A stretch of 64,000 nt of DNA from Agarophyton chilense (taxonomy: Eukaryota; Rhodophyta; Florideophyceae; Gracilariales; Gracilariaceae), in the NCBI GenBank assembly GCA_030374765.1, contig JARGXX010000025.1, positions 434,001-498,000 on the forward strand, written 5' to 3'. The position numbers were made by a program, and so were the translations under genes. A model generated the notes under the pieces. The model was not told where the DNA came from. It saw nothing but the letters and a program-made list of their open reading frames with translations, and made no database searches. Position 1 is the first letter of the stretch, and every line of letters begins with the position of its first letter. Shown piece after piece: positions 1-10,002 of this stretch.

Positions 1-174
1 GGTGCTTTTCTCTTTGCTTCTCATGTAGAGCACGAAAGGAGTCCTTTGGTTCTTATTGTAGAATACTAAAAATGAAGCCGTAGAATACGCTAAAAAAAGA
101 AGAAGAGTGAAAAGGAAAACATCTCAATGATACTGAAAAAGATGGTCTTCTTCTTCTGGTCTTCTTCTTCTTTA

Positions 175-462
175 TTACGGTCTAACACGACTGATTCCGA
201 CGTGCCAGGAAATGTATCTCTGGAGATAGTTTTCTCTCTTTGGAAAGGCCAAAAACTCAGATGGCCATTCTCTTTTCATATCTATCAGCGACTTCCCTTC
301 CCTTTGTCTGGGAGGAGGGAGTTCGTCACCTCTAGCAGCATTGGTCAGAGGACATCTAAAAAGAACGTGATCGACATATTTTTTCACACCAGTGCCACAG
401 TTGCATCGAACAGTTTTCTTCTCCAGATAAAAGGCAACAGGGTGTAGAACCGGTACGGGCAC
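175..462 (-). mobile_element. LINE (non-LTR retrotransposon) 3'-end remnant, copy 1
   Basis: A 95-codon open stretch has the look of the C-terminal end of a LINE ORF2: a Cys-x-Cys ... His-x4-Cys zinc-knuckle-like pattern (CNCGTG ... DHVLFRC) followed by a basic, Trp-containing tail (KREWPSEFLAF). No reverse transcriptase or endonuclease is present upstream, so this is a 5'-truncated fossil. A second, diverged copy of the same tail lies at about 915-1090 on the same strand. Identification rests on the motif and on the two copies resembling each other; the clade cannot be told. Confidence 0.5.
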
Positions 463-848
463 TAGTACGGTACGGCACTAGCTACTCGCCTTCTCGTGGT
501 GTGCCTGTTTCCTTAAGTCCGCAAACCAACGGACGAAGCGAAACGAGTAAGCAACTGGGACTCCTACGGAGACCAAAAACTCTGACCATGATGTCAAAAT
601 AAAAAAGATGGTCAAAGCGGTATATGCATGTGCTGTTGCGTCACATCTCTTCCTGTCTCTTTTCTGTCTCACTCTGATTCCCATCGTGGATTTGCGCCAT
701 CTTCCGTATACGCACAACGCCCATAGTAACGGCGCTTCAATCATCAGTAGGCGTACTGCAGGCGGCGAACAGATACTGCAACCGACACGAAGCCAGAGAG
801 ACCTTGTTTCAATACTAAGGTACAAAGGTACGTAGGGTACCGTTGGTA

Positions 849-872
849 CTCTCTCTCTCTCTCTCTCTCTCT
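849..872. repeat. (CT)n microsatellite
   Basis: Twelve uninterrupted CT dinucleotides between the two LINE remnants. The stretch 463-910 around it holds no recognisable gene; it has repeated short GGTACG/GCACTAG words at 452-482 and 826-845. Confidence 0.9.
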
Positions 873-910
873 ATGGGTGCACTAGCCTAATTCCAGCATA
901 GTGCATAACG

Positions 911-1168
911 CTAATGGTCAAAGAAGCGTTCTCTCACTAAGAAGGCCAACACTCTCTCAGGCCATTTTCTGATAATATCACAAACAATGAGTCCCTGACG
1001 TTCGCTAAGGGGAGGCAAAAACTCTCTCCTTGACCTCGTTCTCTTGGGGCATCTGAGGACGAACCGTTGGTACTGTACATGTAGACTGAGATTTATAAAT
1101 ATATGCATAACACTGGTATGACAGTGAACACTTGGACACTCCATGCATGTCCGGTTTAAGCGAAGCAT
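911..1168 (-). mobile_element. LINE 3'-end remnant, copy 2
   Basis: Codes in the minus frame for FVLRCPKRTRSRREFLPP and then IRKWPERVLAF, which aligns position by position with the tail of the remnant at 175-462 (HVLFRCPLTN ... DELPP ... KREWPSEFLAF). The upstream part of the frame does not align. It is a shorter and more diverged copy of the same LINE family. Confidence 0.45.
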
Positions 1169-2017
1169 ACCTTACCTTTGGTCGAACAAAGGCGAGTCTA
1201 AACTACGAGGTAGTTTTGCTCGACATTGTCACCCATCCAAGCGTGCCACAAAGTCGTTCGGCTCGTGATTTGCGACGGGATGAACGTCTTATTCGTGACT
1301 GGTTTTAATGAATGCCTGGCAACAAAGAAGAAAAAAAGAAAGAAAGACGCGCGAACATTAGATTGTGATGGAAGATATAGCTCACTGCGTTTTTCTGTCC
1401 ACCGACAAGCTGTAGCGAAAGAAGAGGATTCAATGACCTGAAAGAAAGAGCCACAGTTACAGTCAGCGAGCGATATGTAGCCAACGGCCATGTTTCAAGT
1501 TCCGGCCTCTCGAAAAGGAGAAAGGTATGAAGGGCAATGGTTAAGGATGACATGATAACAATTAGAAGCTGCATCGCCAACAGCAGAAATAGAACGGAAT
1601 TTGAAATGGATTGAGTATAACTTCATCCAGTTGGAGAAAGAGTTTTTGTTCACTACGAATATGCAGAGAAAAAGAGATATAATTCTCGCGAACGGGTCTG
1701 GGTGAGAGTAGAAAATTTTTGCATCCCGACAGACAACAGAATTGAAATATTTGTTTTAAGCGTTATACACATGAGAAATTGAAAGAAGCATACAGATGAA
1801 TAAATGTGGTTGCAAGTTCTTTGCTTAGTAATAATAATAATAGTTAAGGGAGTGCAGGAGTAAAAGGCGCAAGGGGGGTGAGGGGCGGGGAAGAGGAGAG
1901 GAATGGTTTGTAGTAGAACAATGTAAACTCTTGCGTTCTTCAAGAATAAACCTCTTTCGACAAAGCGCTTCTCAAGGAAACAGTCTTATTGACCCCGGGG
2001 AATGCTAAGAAATACAA
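1169..2017. other. No gene seen; 3' flank of the SANT-protein gene
   Basis: No open frame here resembles a known protein and none has good coding character. A short (TAA)n tract lies at about 1828-1844. The part next to 2018 should contain the 3' UTR and polyadenylation site of the minus-strand SANT gene; an AATAAA-like signal could not be fixed with confidence. Confidence 0.5.
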
Positions 2018-5000
2018 TCAGTGGTGAGCATTTGCCAGGTGGCCATGCTTGGGTTCTCTTTCATTCTTTCCATTGTCTCCTACTCTGACGGAGGGGCAAT
2101 TCTTCTCATCCCAGCCCAAACCTCCCGCATCTCGTCTCTTGCTCGGCTTGGACAAAATTGAACCGTTTGGTAGAGATATACCGCCTAAGGGCAGTACAAG
2201 TTTCAGCTTGTCGTTTGAAGTGGAGGACGATCTTGGGGAAGCTCTAGGTGATGATCTGGGAGACATGCGGGGAGACTTACTCCTTGCCCCCAGTGATCTT
2301 CTCATACTCATTGGCAATTTTGCCAATCTTTGAAGCAATAGAGCTTCACGTTCAAGAGCCTTTCGATTCTGGCGGAAGTATTCCCGGTAGTGAGTTGAAG
2401 TTTTCCCCTCCACTCTCATTTGCATTGAAATTGCTTTCCAATCGGCACCGTGTATGGAAAGTGCGTGCGCAAATGATTTGCGGTCAATTCCATCGAGATC
2501 TACCACTCCAAAGTCGATTAGAACACGCTCGGATCGCTTCATGAAAACAACAGAGACATCGGTGAACCAGGGATACGTTTGTCCCCTGCCATCAATACCA
2601 AGGTGGTCAATGCTCGCCTCAGCACCGGATATGACTGTATCTACTTCGCCCTTAGTGAGCTGCTTCTCGACAGGTACAGTGTTCGTTGTATGTCTCCTAG
2701 CCACTTGCATAATGTGCTGTCTCAGGGTACCCTTTCTCTTCAAAGACTGGTATTCCTTCACAAGCTGCTTGAGGCCCAAGTTCAACTTATTTGTATAGTA
2801 AAAGTAACTGCAGTCTCTGCTGGACTTGTGGGTTAGGAAACTAGAGATCTTTCTGAAATTCTTCGGGTAGGCAAGGAACTTATCTAGAAAGACAAGTTTC
2901 TCATCAAATCGCCAAGGGTTGACGGCGCGTGAGGCAAGGAAGTCCGCTAGTGGATCTTCAACTAACACAGAAGTGCACGGGACCGGAGTGTAGGTGAAAT
3001 CTTGGTCGGGAATGAGTGCCAGCGTTTTAGACCATATGGCATTGAAGCCAGGAGTACCTCCAGCGGCTTCAATCTCTGCTAGTTGAGCATCAAGCCCAGC
3101 CATCCCATTTGTTGGCCCGTTTGGACTAATCGAAGGAAAAATCTTGGTGCTCGTTCGCCCAGAACTCGTTCTTTGGGTTAACAGCGCTGAACTGCCCTTT
3201 GTCGAGAGCAGTATACACCGATCTCGTTCACGTATAGCTTCTCGTTTCTCTCTCGAGCGTTTGTCGCGGGCAGACTTGAGCCTCCTGGCCCACGTTTCTC
3301 TCGCAATGGAATACTCGCGAGCTAACTTCCGTCTTCGCTCGAGGGCGGTGTGGCGGCGACGCTTTAGCTCATGGGCAACTTTTCGGAGTACTTCTTCTGA
3401 AACCTTTGAAAGCGCCAGTTTAGACGAAGAAAGTGAAGGAGTAAGCCCAAATTCACTATCACTATGCAGACATCTACACTTTGCGTGGGCCGCCGCAGCC
3501 TTTGTACGGTTCTGCGTGAGCAACAGTCGAAAAGCCGCATGCATAGGAACTGGAGAGGGTTTCGGCCGCTTCGTGATCGGTATTCTTTCTGCGCTCTCCA
3601 ATATTTTTTGTGCCAACGCTGCATACCGCTTTTTTGATTCCGACTCCGCATCCATATGCAGTCTCGGCCCGCCTTTCTTCTTTTTGCTAGGTGAGCGCGA
3701 CATTTGCTGGGCTTTAACCGCTTTGTTGCGAATGTTTCCAAGCTCCCTCTCAAGCGAAATAATTTTCGCCTCAACTTCATGAATCTGTGCAGTAAGCTCT
3801 TTGCTAGAGCCAGCCGCTCCAGACACGGTCGGTGCAGTCGGAGGCACAGGCAAATGAAAGCTAGGGGTGTCCTTAATCAGCGTTTTGATCGACAACAGCG
3901 TATCGTTCACGGAATGGCGCTTCCGCACTCGAGGGGAGGACCTTGTCATAGAAAGAGCAGGAGCAGCAGTCGAAAAGCTGGGGATCACAGGTGGCGCAGT
4001 GCTTTGGCCCTTCGTCGGCATTGTCTTGTCCTCGTTCTGCGAAAGGCGATGCTCTTTCCGCGCTCGCGCAGCGTTTGCCTTTTCGACACCAGTGTTGGTT
4101 ACCGGGTGTTCTGAAGCTTCCCCAAGCTCAGCTGGTACTGGCGACGCAAGCAGTTCACGCTGCTTCTCTGTTATACTGTGGATGTGAGATTGGCGTTTGT
4201 CGTCAGCACCGGTGTTGTTCTGTTCATCCTTCACAATGAATGGCTCTGGTTTCATTCGCGATGCTGTTGATTTCGGCGCTGTTGACAGCACTTGTCTATC
4301 TTTAGACAGGGTGGTGGAGCTGTCGTCAGTCGCAACTGGAAATGGCGCGGTGCTCTGAATCAGGGCACTTTTTCCTTGATACTCTTTCATAGGCACGCGC
4401 GACCTGTCCATAATCGAACCCCTTTCTAGACTAGGAATAGCAGAAGGCGGTTGCTTGTGAACAAGAGCTTGAGAGGTCAGAGCTAATCCGAGACTTGCCA
4501 ACTTGAGACCCAGCTTATCTTTTTTGTTTGCAATGTCCCTACCCAGCCCCCTCCGAGCGTCAGGCGGCAGAAGGCTTTTCGGTATGACCCCATTCAGAAC
4601 TGGAGATAGACTGCCATTGCTTTTGGCAGCCGGATGGCGTTCATCATCTACTGTTTCCGATCTACTCTGTTGGGCAAAGCCGTTGGCAGCGGACGAATGA
4701 GGCGGCGAAGGGGATTTGGAATGGCGGACGGAGCCATTCATGGCTGGCTTGTGCTCCATGGAGACAGGAGGCGATGGACGATGCGCCCGAAGCGGATCCG
4801 CCTTACCCAATGAAGGTGGAGGTTGCACTAACAGCGGTCTCGAGTGCGGCCTGCGCGGTGGGGATTGGCGTTTGGAGATGGAGCTCTGCAGCGGCGGTTT
4901 GCGTGCTCTAACAGGCTCATCGAGGGCATGACGCGACAATGGGGGAGGCGGAGGCGGAGGTGGAGGTGGGGGCGGCGGCGGCGGCGGCGGCGGCGGCGGA

Positions 5001-5920
5001 GGTGGTGGTGGGGGCGGTGGAGGGGGCGGCGGCGGGCTTAACCTGGCCCTCGTGCCGGCCGACGCGGAAGAAAACGGCCTCCCTTCGGAACGATACGAAT
5101 CGGCGGGGCGTTCAGCCATGCGCGAGAAGAGATGCGAGTCGGAGGAGGGGCCATGGGGATGAGAAGGACGCGAGGGGGCGATGAAATGGGAGGGCGGGCG
5201 ACGGGGGCGGGGTTTTCTGGGCTTGTGAATGCTGCCATGCAGCGTTCTCATGCGCGGGGCATAATGGGAGTCGGAGCGGAGAGGTGGGGCGTCTGGGCGT
5301 CTGTCGCAGTCGTCTGGGTGCGTGGGAGGGTCGGGTCTGTACGAGGAGTGATGGTGGTGGTGGTAGTGGTGTTGTTGGTGGTGGTGATCGGAGGAGAGGC
5401 GACGATGGGAACGAAACGACGAAGGTTCTGTGCGGGACTTGGAGGAGGGGGAGGAGGATAAAGGGGCGCGAGGGGGCGGATGATCGAAGGAACGAAAAGG
5501 AGGGTCAAAGTGTTCGTACGGGTGCAGGGAATTGTGGTCGGAGCGAAACGAATGGTGGTCAGTTGGGCGAGACGGGGAGCGTGAGGGCGAAAGCAGTCGG
5601 GGGGGCAAATTGCGAGGAAGAGGGGTCGGGTGATGCGAGTGAAAGGAGGAGGAGGAGGAGGAGGCGGGCGGGGGTTGTTGTTGCGATGAGGCGGAAAGAG
5701 GAGGGGGAGAGGAGTGCGATGATGGGTGGCGGTGTTTGTAGGGCGGGGCGCGTCTGGCACGAAAGGCAGGCGGCGGGGAGCGCGAGCGTCGTGGAATCCA
5801 TGGGGTTCTCAAAGAAGAGTTAGGAAGAGCGGGAGGAGGACGTCTTCGGTGTGGCGGACGAGCATGCCACGGTTGGTACGGAGGGCGCGACGGCGGTAAA
5901 GGAGGTTCACCGCCTGACAT
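2018..5920 (-). CDS. NCoR/SMRT/Snt1-like corepressor with two SANT domains
   Basis: Uninterrupted 1300-codon frame starting at ATG 5920. The N-terminal 650 residues are disordered, rich in Pro, Ser, His and Arg, with an uninterrupted run of about 33 prolines near residues 300-335. A short coiled coil (KELTAQIHEVEAKI) lies near 707-740 and a long basic helix near 840-905. The first SANT domain (about 998-1050, PWRFDEKLVFLDKF ... YFYYTNKL) matches the SANT1/deacetylase-activating segment of NCoR/SMRT and yeast Snt1; the second (about 1145-1195, GADWKAISMQM) is the histone-interacting type. The family scaffolds histone deacetylase complexes in the nucleus. The order basic helix, SANT1, linker, SANT2 is what suggests this family. 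The poly-Pro tract makes allele length variation likely. Alternative: a more distant Myb/SANT chromatin protein (MTA/RCOR type). No intron was needed. Confidence 0.75.
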   Translation of the reverse strand: MSGGEPPLPPSRPPYQPWHARPPHRRRPPPALPNSSLRTPWIPRRSRSPPPAFRARRAPPYKHRHPSSHSSPPPLSASSQQQPPPASSSSSSFHSHHPTPLPRNLPPRLLSPSRSPSRPTDHHSFRSDHNSLHPYEHFDPPFRSFDHPPPRAPLSSSPSSKSRTEPSSFRSHRRLSSDHHHQQHHYHHHHHSSYRPDPPTHPDDCDRRPDAPPLRSDSHYAPRMRTLHGSIHKPRKPRPRRPPSHFIAPSRPSHPHGPSSDSHLFSRMAERPADSYRSEGRPFSSASAGTRARLSPPPPPPPPPPPPPPPPPPPPPPPPPPPPPPPPLSRHALDEPVRARKPPLQSSISKRQSPPRRPHSRPLLVQPPPSLGKADPLRAHRPSPPVSMEHKPAMNGSVRHSKSPSPPHSSAANGFAQQSRSETVDDERHPAAKSNGSLSPVLNGVIPKSLLPPDARRGLGRDIANKKDKLGLKLASLGLALTSQALVHKQPPSAIPSLERGSIMDRSRVPMKEYQGKSALIQSTAPFPVATDDSSTTLSKDRQVLSTAPKSTASRMKPEPFIVKDEQNNTGADDKRQSHIHSITEKQRELLASPVPAELGEASEHPVTNTGVEKANAARARKEHRLSQNEDKTMPTKGQSTAPPVIPSFSTAAPALSMTRSSPRVRKRHSVNDTLLSIKTLIKDTPSFHLPVPPTAPTVSGAAGSSKELTAQIHEVEAKIISLERELGNIRNKAVKAQQMSRSPSKKKKGGPRLHMDAESESKKRYAALAQKILESAERIPITKRPKPSPVPMHAAFRLLLTQNRTKAAAAHAKCRCLHSDSEFGLTPSLSSSKLALSKVSEEVLRKVAHELKRRRHTALERRRKLAREYSIARETWARRLKSARDKRSREKREAIRERDRCILLSTKGSSALLTQRTSSGRTSTKIFPSISPNGPTNGMAGLDAQLAEIEAAGGTPGFNAIWSKTLALIPDQDFTYTPVPCTSVLVEDPLADFLASRAVNPWRFDEKLVFLDKFLAYPKNFRKISSFLTHKSSRDCSYFYYTNKLNLGLKQLVKEYQSLKRKGTLRQHIMQVARRHTTNTVPVEKQLTKGEVDTVISGAEASIDHLGIDGRGQTYPWFTDVSVVFMKRSERVLIDFGVVDLDGIDRKSFAHALSIHGADWKAISMQMRVEGKTSTHYREYFRQNRKALEREALLLQRLAKLPMSMRRSLGARSKSPRMSPRSSPRASPRSSSTSNDKLKLVLPLGGISLPNGSILSKPSKRRDAGGLGWDEKNCPSVRVGDNGKNEREPKHGHLANAHH

Positions 5921-6716
5921 GTCTCGCGTTTGCGTGCGGGGCTAAAAAGGCAACAACCGCACGACGAAGCGAGAAGCTGTCATGTCCCAACGGCGAGCGA
6001 CAGGCGACGCACGACGACGGGGATGGGCAAAGGGGGGGAGTGGGAGGGGAGAGGTGGGAGGAGAGAGGAGGGAGGCGTGAGGAGGGTGAGGAGGGTGAGG
6101 AGAGGCGTGAAGAAGGCGTAAGAGGCGAGGAAGCTTTGCGACGGCGGCGGTGACGGCGGGGGAAGATTTAGGCGCTTCCAGGCGCTCACACGCGCTTCTC
6201 ACACACACGCACTGGCACGCGGCTTGGCGGGCGTGGCGAAGCGGCAGCGGCAGCGGCAGCAGCGGCAGGCAAAAAGGCGTGCGCAAGCGAGCGCGCTGGC
6301 GGGCGGTCACGGGCGCAAGCGGTCGACTTGTCGCGGCGGCTGTGCTTTTTTTGTTTTTCATTTTTGGATGTTTTTTGTCTTTTTTTTATTTTTGTTTTCG
6401 GTTGTGGCGCGTGGGCCGCGGAGGCCGCAGCGGCGGCGGGCGCGCGGCGGCGTGGCACGCGCGCTGCGACTTGGCGCTTCGACTTGCGCTTCGACTTAGT
6501 TGCGCTTCGGCTTTTGCTTGCGCTTGGGCGTGCGCTGGGGCTTTCGTTTCGGCGTGCGTTTCGGTTCGCGCACATGTTGCGCTTCGCGCACGACGCTTGC
6601 CACGTGTACAAGACTTTGCACCCGCGCGCTTTACGTTGCGTGGTGTAAACGCGGTGGGTGGTGTAGACGGGGTAGACGGGGTAGACGTACACAGGCGGCA
6701 CACACGCGCTGTGTCC
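5921..6716. other. Intergenic: promoter of SANT gene and 3' flank of RAD52
   Basis: About 800 bp with no supported gene. It is strongly purine-skewed (GGGAGGAG repeats, 6020-6130) next to the SANT gene start and has a T-rich block at about 6345-6400. Long open frames run through it on both strands, but they are Arg/Ala-rich products of GC-rich repeat sequence. Confidence 0.5.
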
Positions 6717-6836
6717 TCACGCGTCGAACGCGGACATGGCGATGAGCGCGTCGATGTCGGACTGCTTCATGGGCGCCGGCGAACTGTCCACGCCGATAGT
6801 GACGCCGAAGTTGATGGACGCGTTTGGCCCGCCGCC

Positions 6837-6880
<44 letters not shown>

Positions 6881-8246
6881 TGCCACTGGGTGGTCGCGTC
6901 CGCCCCACACCCATCGCCGCGCGCCCGTTGCTCACCACGTTGGCGCCACCAAACGTTCCGTCCACGCTCACGCGCGTCTGGTTCACCGCGTCCACCGCGT
7001 TCGCTGCGTTCACTGTGTTCATCCCATTCGAGCACCCCACGCCCACGCCGCCGCCGCCGCCGGGCCCCATGCGGCCGCCCATCCTGCCGTCCACCATCCC
7101 CGCCGCAAACGCGCTCGCGCCCACGTTCCCCCGTTGTCCGGCCCCGTAGCCCGCGCCCAGTCCATTAAGCTGTGCCATGTTGTTCATGCACGCCCGCACG
7201 CGCTGCTGCTTCTCCAGCGTGGCCAGCGCCTCCGAGACGCTTCTCACCTCCTCATTGTGGTTCGGTCGTGCCCCTTGCATCTTGTCATGCATAAATGCAT
7301 TCGCCTGCGCCTGCGCCTGCGCCTGCGCCTGCTCTCGACTTGAAAACGTCTTGACGCGGTTTACCGCCGCGCCTGACTTGTGCACGTGCGCTTGTACTTG
7401 CGCTTGTACTTGCGCTTGTACTTGCGCTTGTGCCTGCGCCTGCGCCTTGCGATACGCGGCGGCGGCAGCCGCTGCGGCAGGCGACGAAGACGACGACTGC
7501 GCGCGTTGTCTCGGCGAGAAGCGCGGCGCGCTGGGCGCCGATAACGCGCGCGACGTGACGCCACCCACGCCACCCACGCCACCACCGCCTCCAGGCGCGC
7601 CACCCCCCGCGCCGGCGGCTCCGCCACCGCCGCCGGTGTCGCGCGCAGCAGGGCGGTTCATCTCGCGCACGTGCTGGCGGTCGTACAAGGATAACCCGAG
7701 GCGCAGACCAAAGTTTTTGAGCGCGCGTTTGGTGGCATCCGTCACGGCCTCCTTCTCCGCCTTGAGAATGGCCTCTCCCTTTGAGCGCATGTTCTCGGCG
7801 AGTCCGCCGCCACGGTCCTCGCGGCGACAGCCGTCGCGCAGTGTGACGCGTACGGTGGCGGTGACACACACGCTGAAGCGGCCGCGTGCCTCGTCCACGT
7901 AGCGCTGGTGCAGCTGCACGATTTCGGAGGACCAGCCGTTGAAGCCGAAGATTTGGTTGGCCTCGTGAATGGCCTTCCAACCTTCCAGGTACGTGATGGG
8001 CATGCCGCCGGGCCCGGGGCGCTGCATGGTGTCGCTGCGCGTGAGGCCGGAGTTGAGGCGATGTCGAATGACGCGGCTCTCCTGGTCGGAGAAAGGCGTG
8101 TCACCGAAGCTGCACGCCTTTCGCTTTGTACCGTGCGGCGACGGCGACGGCGACGGCGACAGCGACTGTGGCAAGACGTTTTGCTCCTTCTTGACGACCA
8201 GGTCGGGGGGCGACACGCGCATGTCAACCAGCGCAAAGTCGTTCAT
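6717..8246 (-). CDS. RAD52: RAD52 recombination mediator
   Basis: 509 codons from ATG 8246. Residues 56-197 form the conserved RAD52/Rad22 N-terminal domain: YLEGWKAIHEANQIFGFNGW, then a VRVTLRDG strand and KAEKEAVTDATKRALKNFG, which match the single-strand-annealing ring domain of fungal and animal RAD52 closely. RAD52 binds ssDNA, anneals complementary strands and helps load RAD51 in nuclear homologous recombination. The C-terminal 300 residues are low complexity: (AQ)n/(QV)n runs encoded by hexanucleotide repeats at about 7296-7332 and 7389-7447, and a poly-Gly run encoded at 6828-6882. A conserved RAD51-binding segment could not be recognised there. No intron; same strand and compact spacing (364 bp) as the upstream aminotransferase gene. 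Plants keep only diverged RAD52-like genes, so a canonical domain is informative about lineage. Confidence 0.9.
6828..7450. repeat. Coding microsatellites in the RAD52 tail
   Basis: Three in-frame simple repeats: (CCG)n at 6828-6882 (poly-Gly on the minus strand), (GCCTGC)n at about 7296-7332 and (GCTTGTACTTGC)n grading into (GCCTGC)n at about 7389-7447 (Ala-Gln and Gln-Val dipeptides). All unit lengths are multiples of three, as expected for repeats tolerated inside a reading frame. Confidence 0.85.
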
Positions 8247-8610
8247 GGTGAAGGGCGGCGGTGGTGGTGGGCGTTGGTCGAGGGAGGGGACGGATGGCGA
8301 CAGCGGATGGTGCGCATGCTCGACATGAGCAACAAGGTCGCAGGGGTGCGTCGGCGCGGCGCGGCAGGCACACGGCGCAGCAGTGCATCATCACAGCAGG
8401 CGACTTGACTCGCGCTAGTGTATTTACACGAAGCGCACGCGCTGTAGACCGACGCGACGCGCGGCGATTGGGCGCGCGCAGCGTGTGCGGGCACACGTGT
8501 GTTGGCAACAACTTTTTGGTATGTTTTACTGCACGTTTGTGGCTAGCTAGCTACGATTGAATCGCTGCCAAGGTTGTTGATACGAACGGGGGAAAAGGGT
8601 AGGCAATTTG
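8247..8610. other. Intergenic: RAD52 promoter, 3' flank of aminotransferase
   Basis: 364 bp between the stop of the aminotransferase and the RAD52 ATG. Nothing coding is supported. The half next to RAD52 is G-rich; an AT-richer stretch at 8515-8560 probably holds the 3' end of the upstream gene. Confidence 0.45.
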
Positions 8611-10002
8611 CTACGCGCTTAAAGAGGTGGCGGTGGCGCCATTGGCGTCGCTTAGCACGCCATACGCCCACTCGATCCACGTGACGAGGGCGTGCACGTC
8701 GGGCGCGTCCACGGTGGCTCCGCACCAAATGCGCAAGCCCGGCGGCGCGTCGCGATACGAGTTGATGTCAAAAGCGACGCCCTCGTCGGCCAGCATGCGC
8801 TCCATCTCCTTGACCTGCGTCTTGGGCAAGTCCAGCGTGAGGCACACCGACGTGTTAGAGCGGTGCGCGTGGTGCTTGGCCAGAAAGTGCGCCCACTCGT
8901 TGCGCTTCACAAATTGCTCAATCACGCGTAGATTACTCATGGAGCGCTCAATGAGCGCGTCCAAGCCGCCAACACGCTGGCTCCACTTGAGCGCATCCAA
9001 GTAGTCTTCCACGCACATCATGGACACGGTGTTGATGACGTTGCCCTCGAAGAGCGCCTCGTCCAGCTTGCCCTTTTTGGTCATGCGGAAGATCTTGGGC
9101 AGCGGGCGTGGCGGTACATAGCTCTCCAAACGCTGGACGGCACGTGGCGACAGAATGAGCATTCCGTGAGCGGCTTCGCCGCCCAGCACTTTTTGCCACG
9201 AGTACGTGAGCACGTCCACTTTTTGCCACGGCACGTGCATGGCGAACACGGCCGAGGTGGCGTCACAAATGCTGAGGCCGGTGCGATCGTCGGCAATAAA
9301 ATCGAGCGAAGACGGCACGCGCACACCGGACGTGGTGCCGTTGAACGTGAACACAACATCATGGTGCTTGTCCACGGCGGACAGATCCGGCAGCAAACCG
9401 TACTCGTCGGCGGTGAACTGCGTCACGTTGTTGAGCTGGAGATGCGACACAGCGTCGGTGAGCCAGCCCTTTCCAAAACTCTCCCAATAGCACACGTCGA
9501 CCGGGAGGGGGCCCAGCATGCTCCACATGGCCATCTCCACAGCGCCCGTGTCGCTGGCCGGCACGATGGCCACGCGGTAATCATGCGGGATACGTAAAAC
9601 GGACTTTGTGAGGGCGATAGCTTCTTGCAGCTTGGCCTTTCCCAGCTTGCTCCGATGCGATCGACCGAGCGGCGCATCGGCTAGCGCGTCGGCGATATGA
9701 TAACCGGGGCGCTTCTTACACGGGCCGGACGAAAAGCACGGCGACTGCGGCTTTGTACGCGGCTTGGGCGCGGCAACAACCATGGCGATATTGGGCGACG
9801 GCGATGGCGACGGCGATGGCGTACGCAACGGCAAGGAGGCGGCAGGAAAACGAGGGGCGAAGCACGAGCGACCAAGTGTGTTGGTGAAGGAGCAGTGAAG
9901 CGGCGACGACGAGCGTGGTGGACCGGGGCAGGAGGGCAGCGACGGCACAAAAGCAACAGAAGCGACCGAGCGCGACGGCGAAAATATTTTGGCCCGCGTC
10001 AT
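8611..10002 (-). CDS. serC: Phosphoserine aminotransferase, probably organellar
   Basis: Class V PLP aminotransferase making 3-phosphoserine from 3-phosphohydroxypyruvate and glutamate, step two of the phosphorylated serine pathway. The minus frame stays open to 10056, but the codon there is GTG; the first ATG is at 10002, giving 463 aa. The first 90 or so residues (Ser/Pro/Arg-rich, few acids, an SPSPSPSP run) look like a plastid or mitochondrial transit peptide. The mature part opens with [13 protein letters not shown] and carries the PLP lysine in [10 protein letters not shown] (K271). The opening and the [11 protein letters not shown] segment fit the alphaproteobacterial/methanosarcinal subgroup (the TIGR01365 type) rather than the usual plant plastid or animal PSAT. 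The subgroup call is from memory of motif patterns. It is followed by RAD52 on the same strand. Confidence 0.87.
   Translation of the reverse strand: MTRAKIFSPSRSVASVAFVPSLPSCPGPPRSSSPLHCSFTNTLGRSCFAPRFPAASLPLRTPSPSPSPSPNIAMVVAAPKPRTKPQSPCFSSGPCKKRPGYHIADALADAPLGRSHRSKLGKAKLQEAIALTKSVLRIPHDYRVAIVPASDTGAVEMAMWSMLGPLPVDVCYWESFGKGWLTDAVSHLQLNNVTQFTADEYGLLPDLSAVDKHHDVVFTFNGTTSGVRVPSSLDFIADDRTGLSICDATSAVFAMHVPWQKVDVLTYSWQKVLGGEAAHGMLILSPRAVQRLESYVPPRPLPKIFRMTKKGKLDEALFEGNVINTVSMMCVEDYLDALKWSQRVGGLDALIERSMSNLRVIEQFVKRNEWAHFLAKHHAHRSNTSVCLTLDLPKTQVKEMERMLADEGVAFDINSYRDAPPGLRIWCGATVDAPDVHALVTWIEWAYGVLSDANGATATSLSA

Noticed and set aside
3144-3782. 212-codon plus-strand frame with Ser/Arg-rich product
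   Set aside because: Antisense to the SANT-domain gene; composition mirrors the charged helix on the other strand and matches nothing known.
5284-5823. 179-codon plus-strand frame
   Set aside because: Gly/Arg-rich shadow of the Pro/Ser-rich N-terminus of the SANT protein.
6150-7343. 397-codon plus-strand frame
   Set aside because: It runs antisense to RAD52 and through its repeat-encoded tail; the product is Ala/Arg/His-rich from GC-rich repeats, while the minus frame has a clear RAD52 domain.
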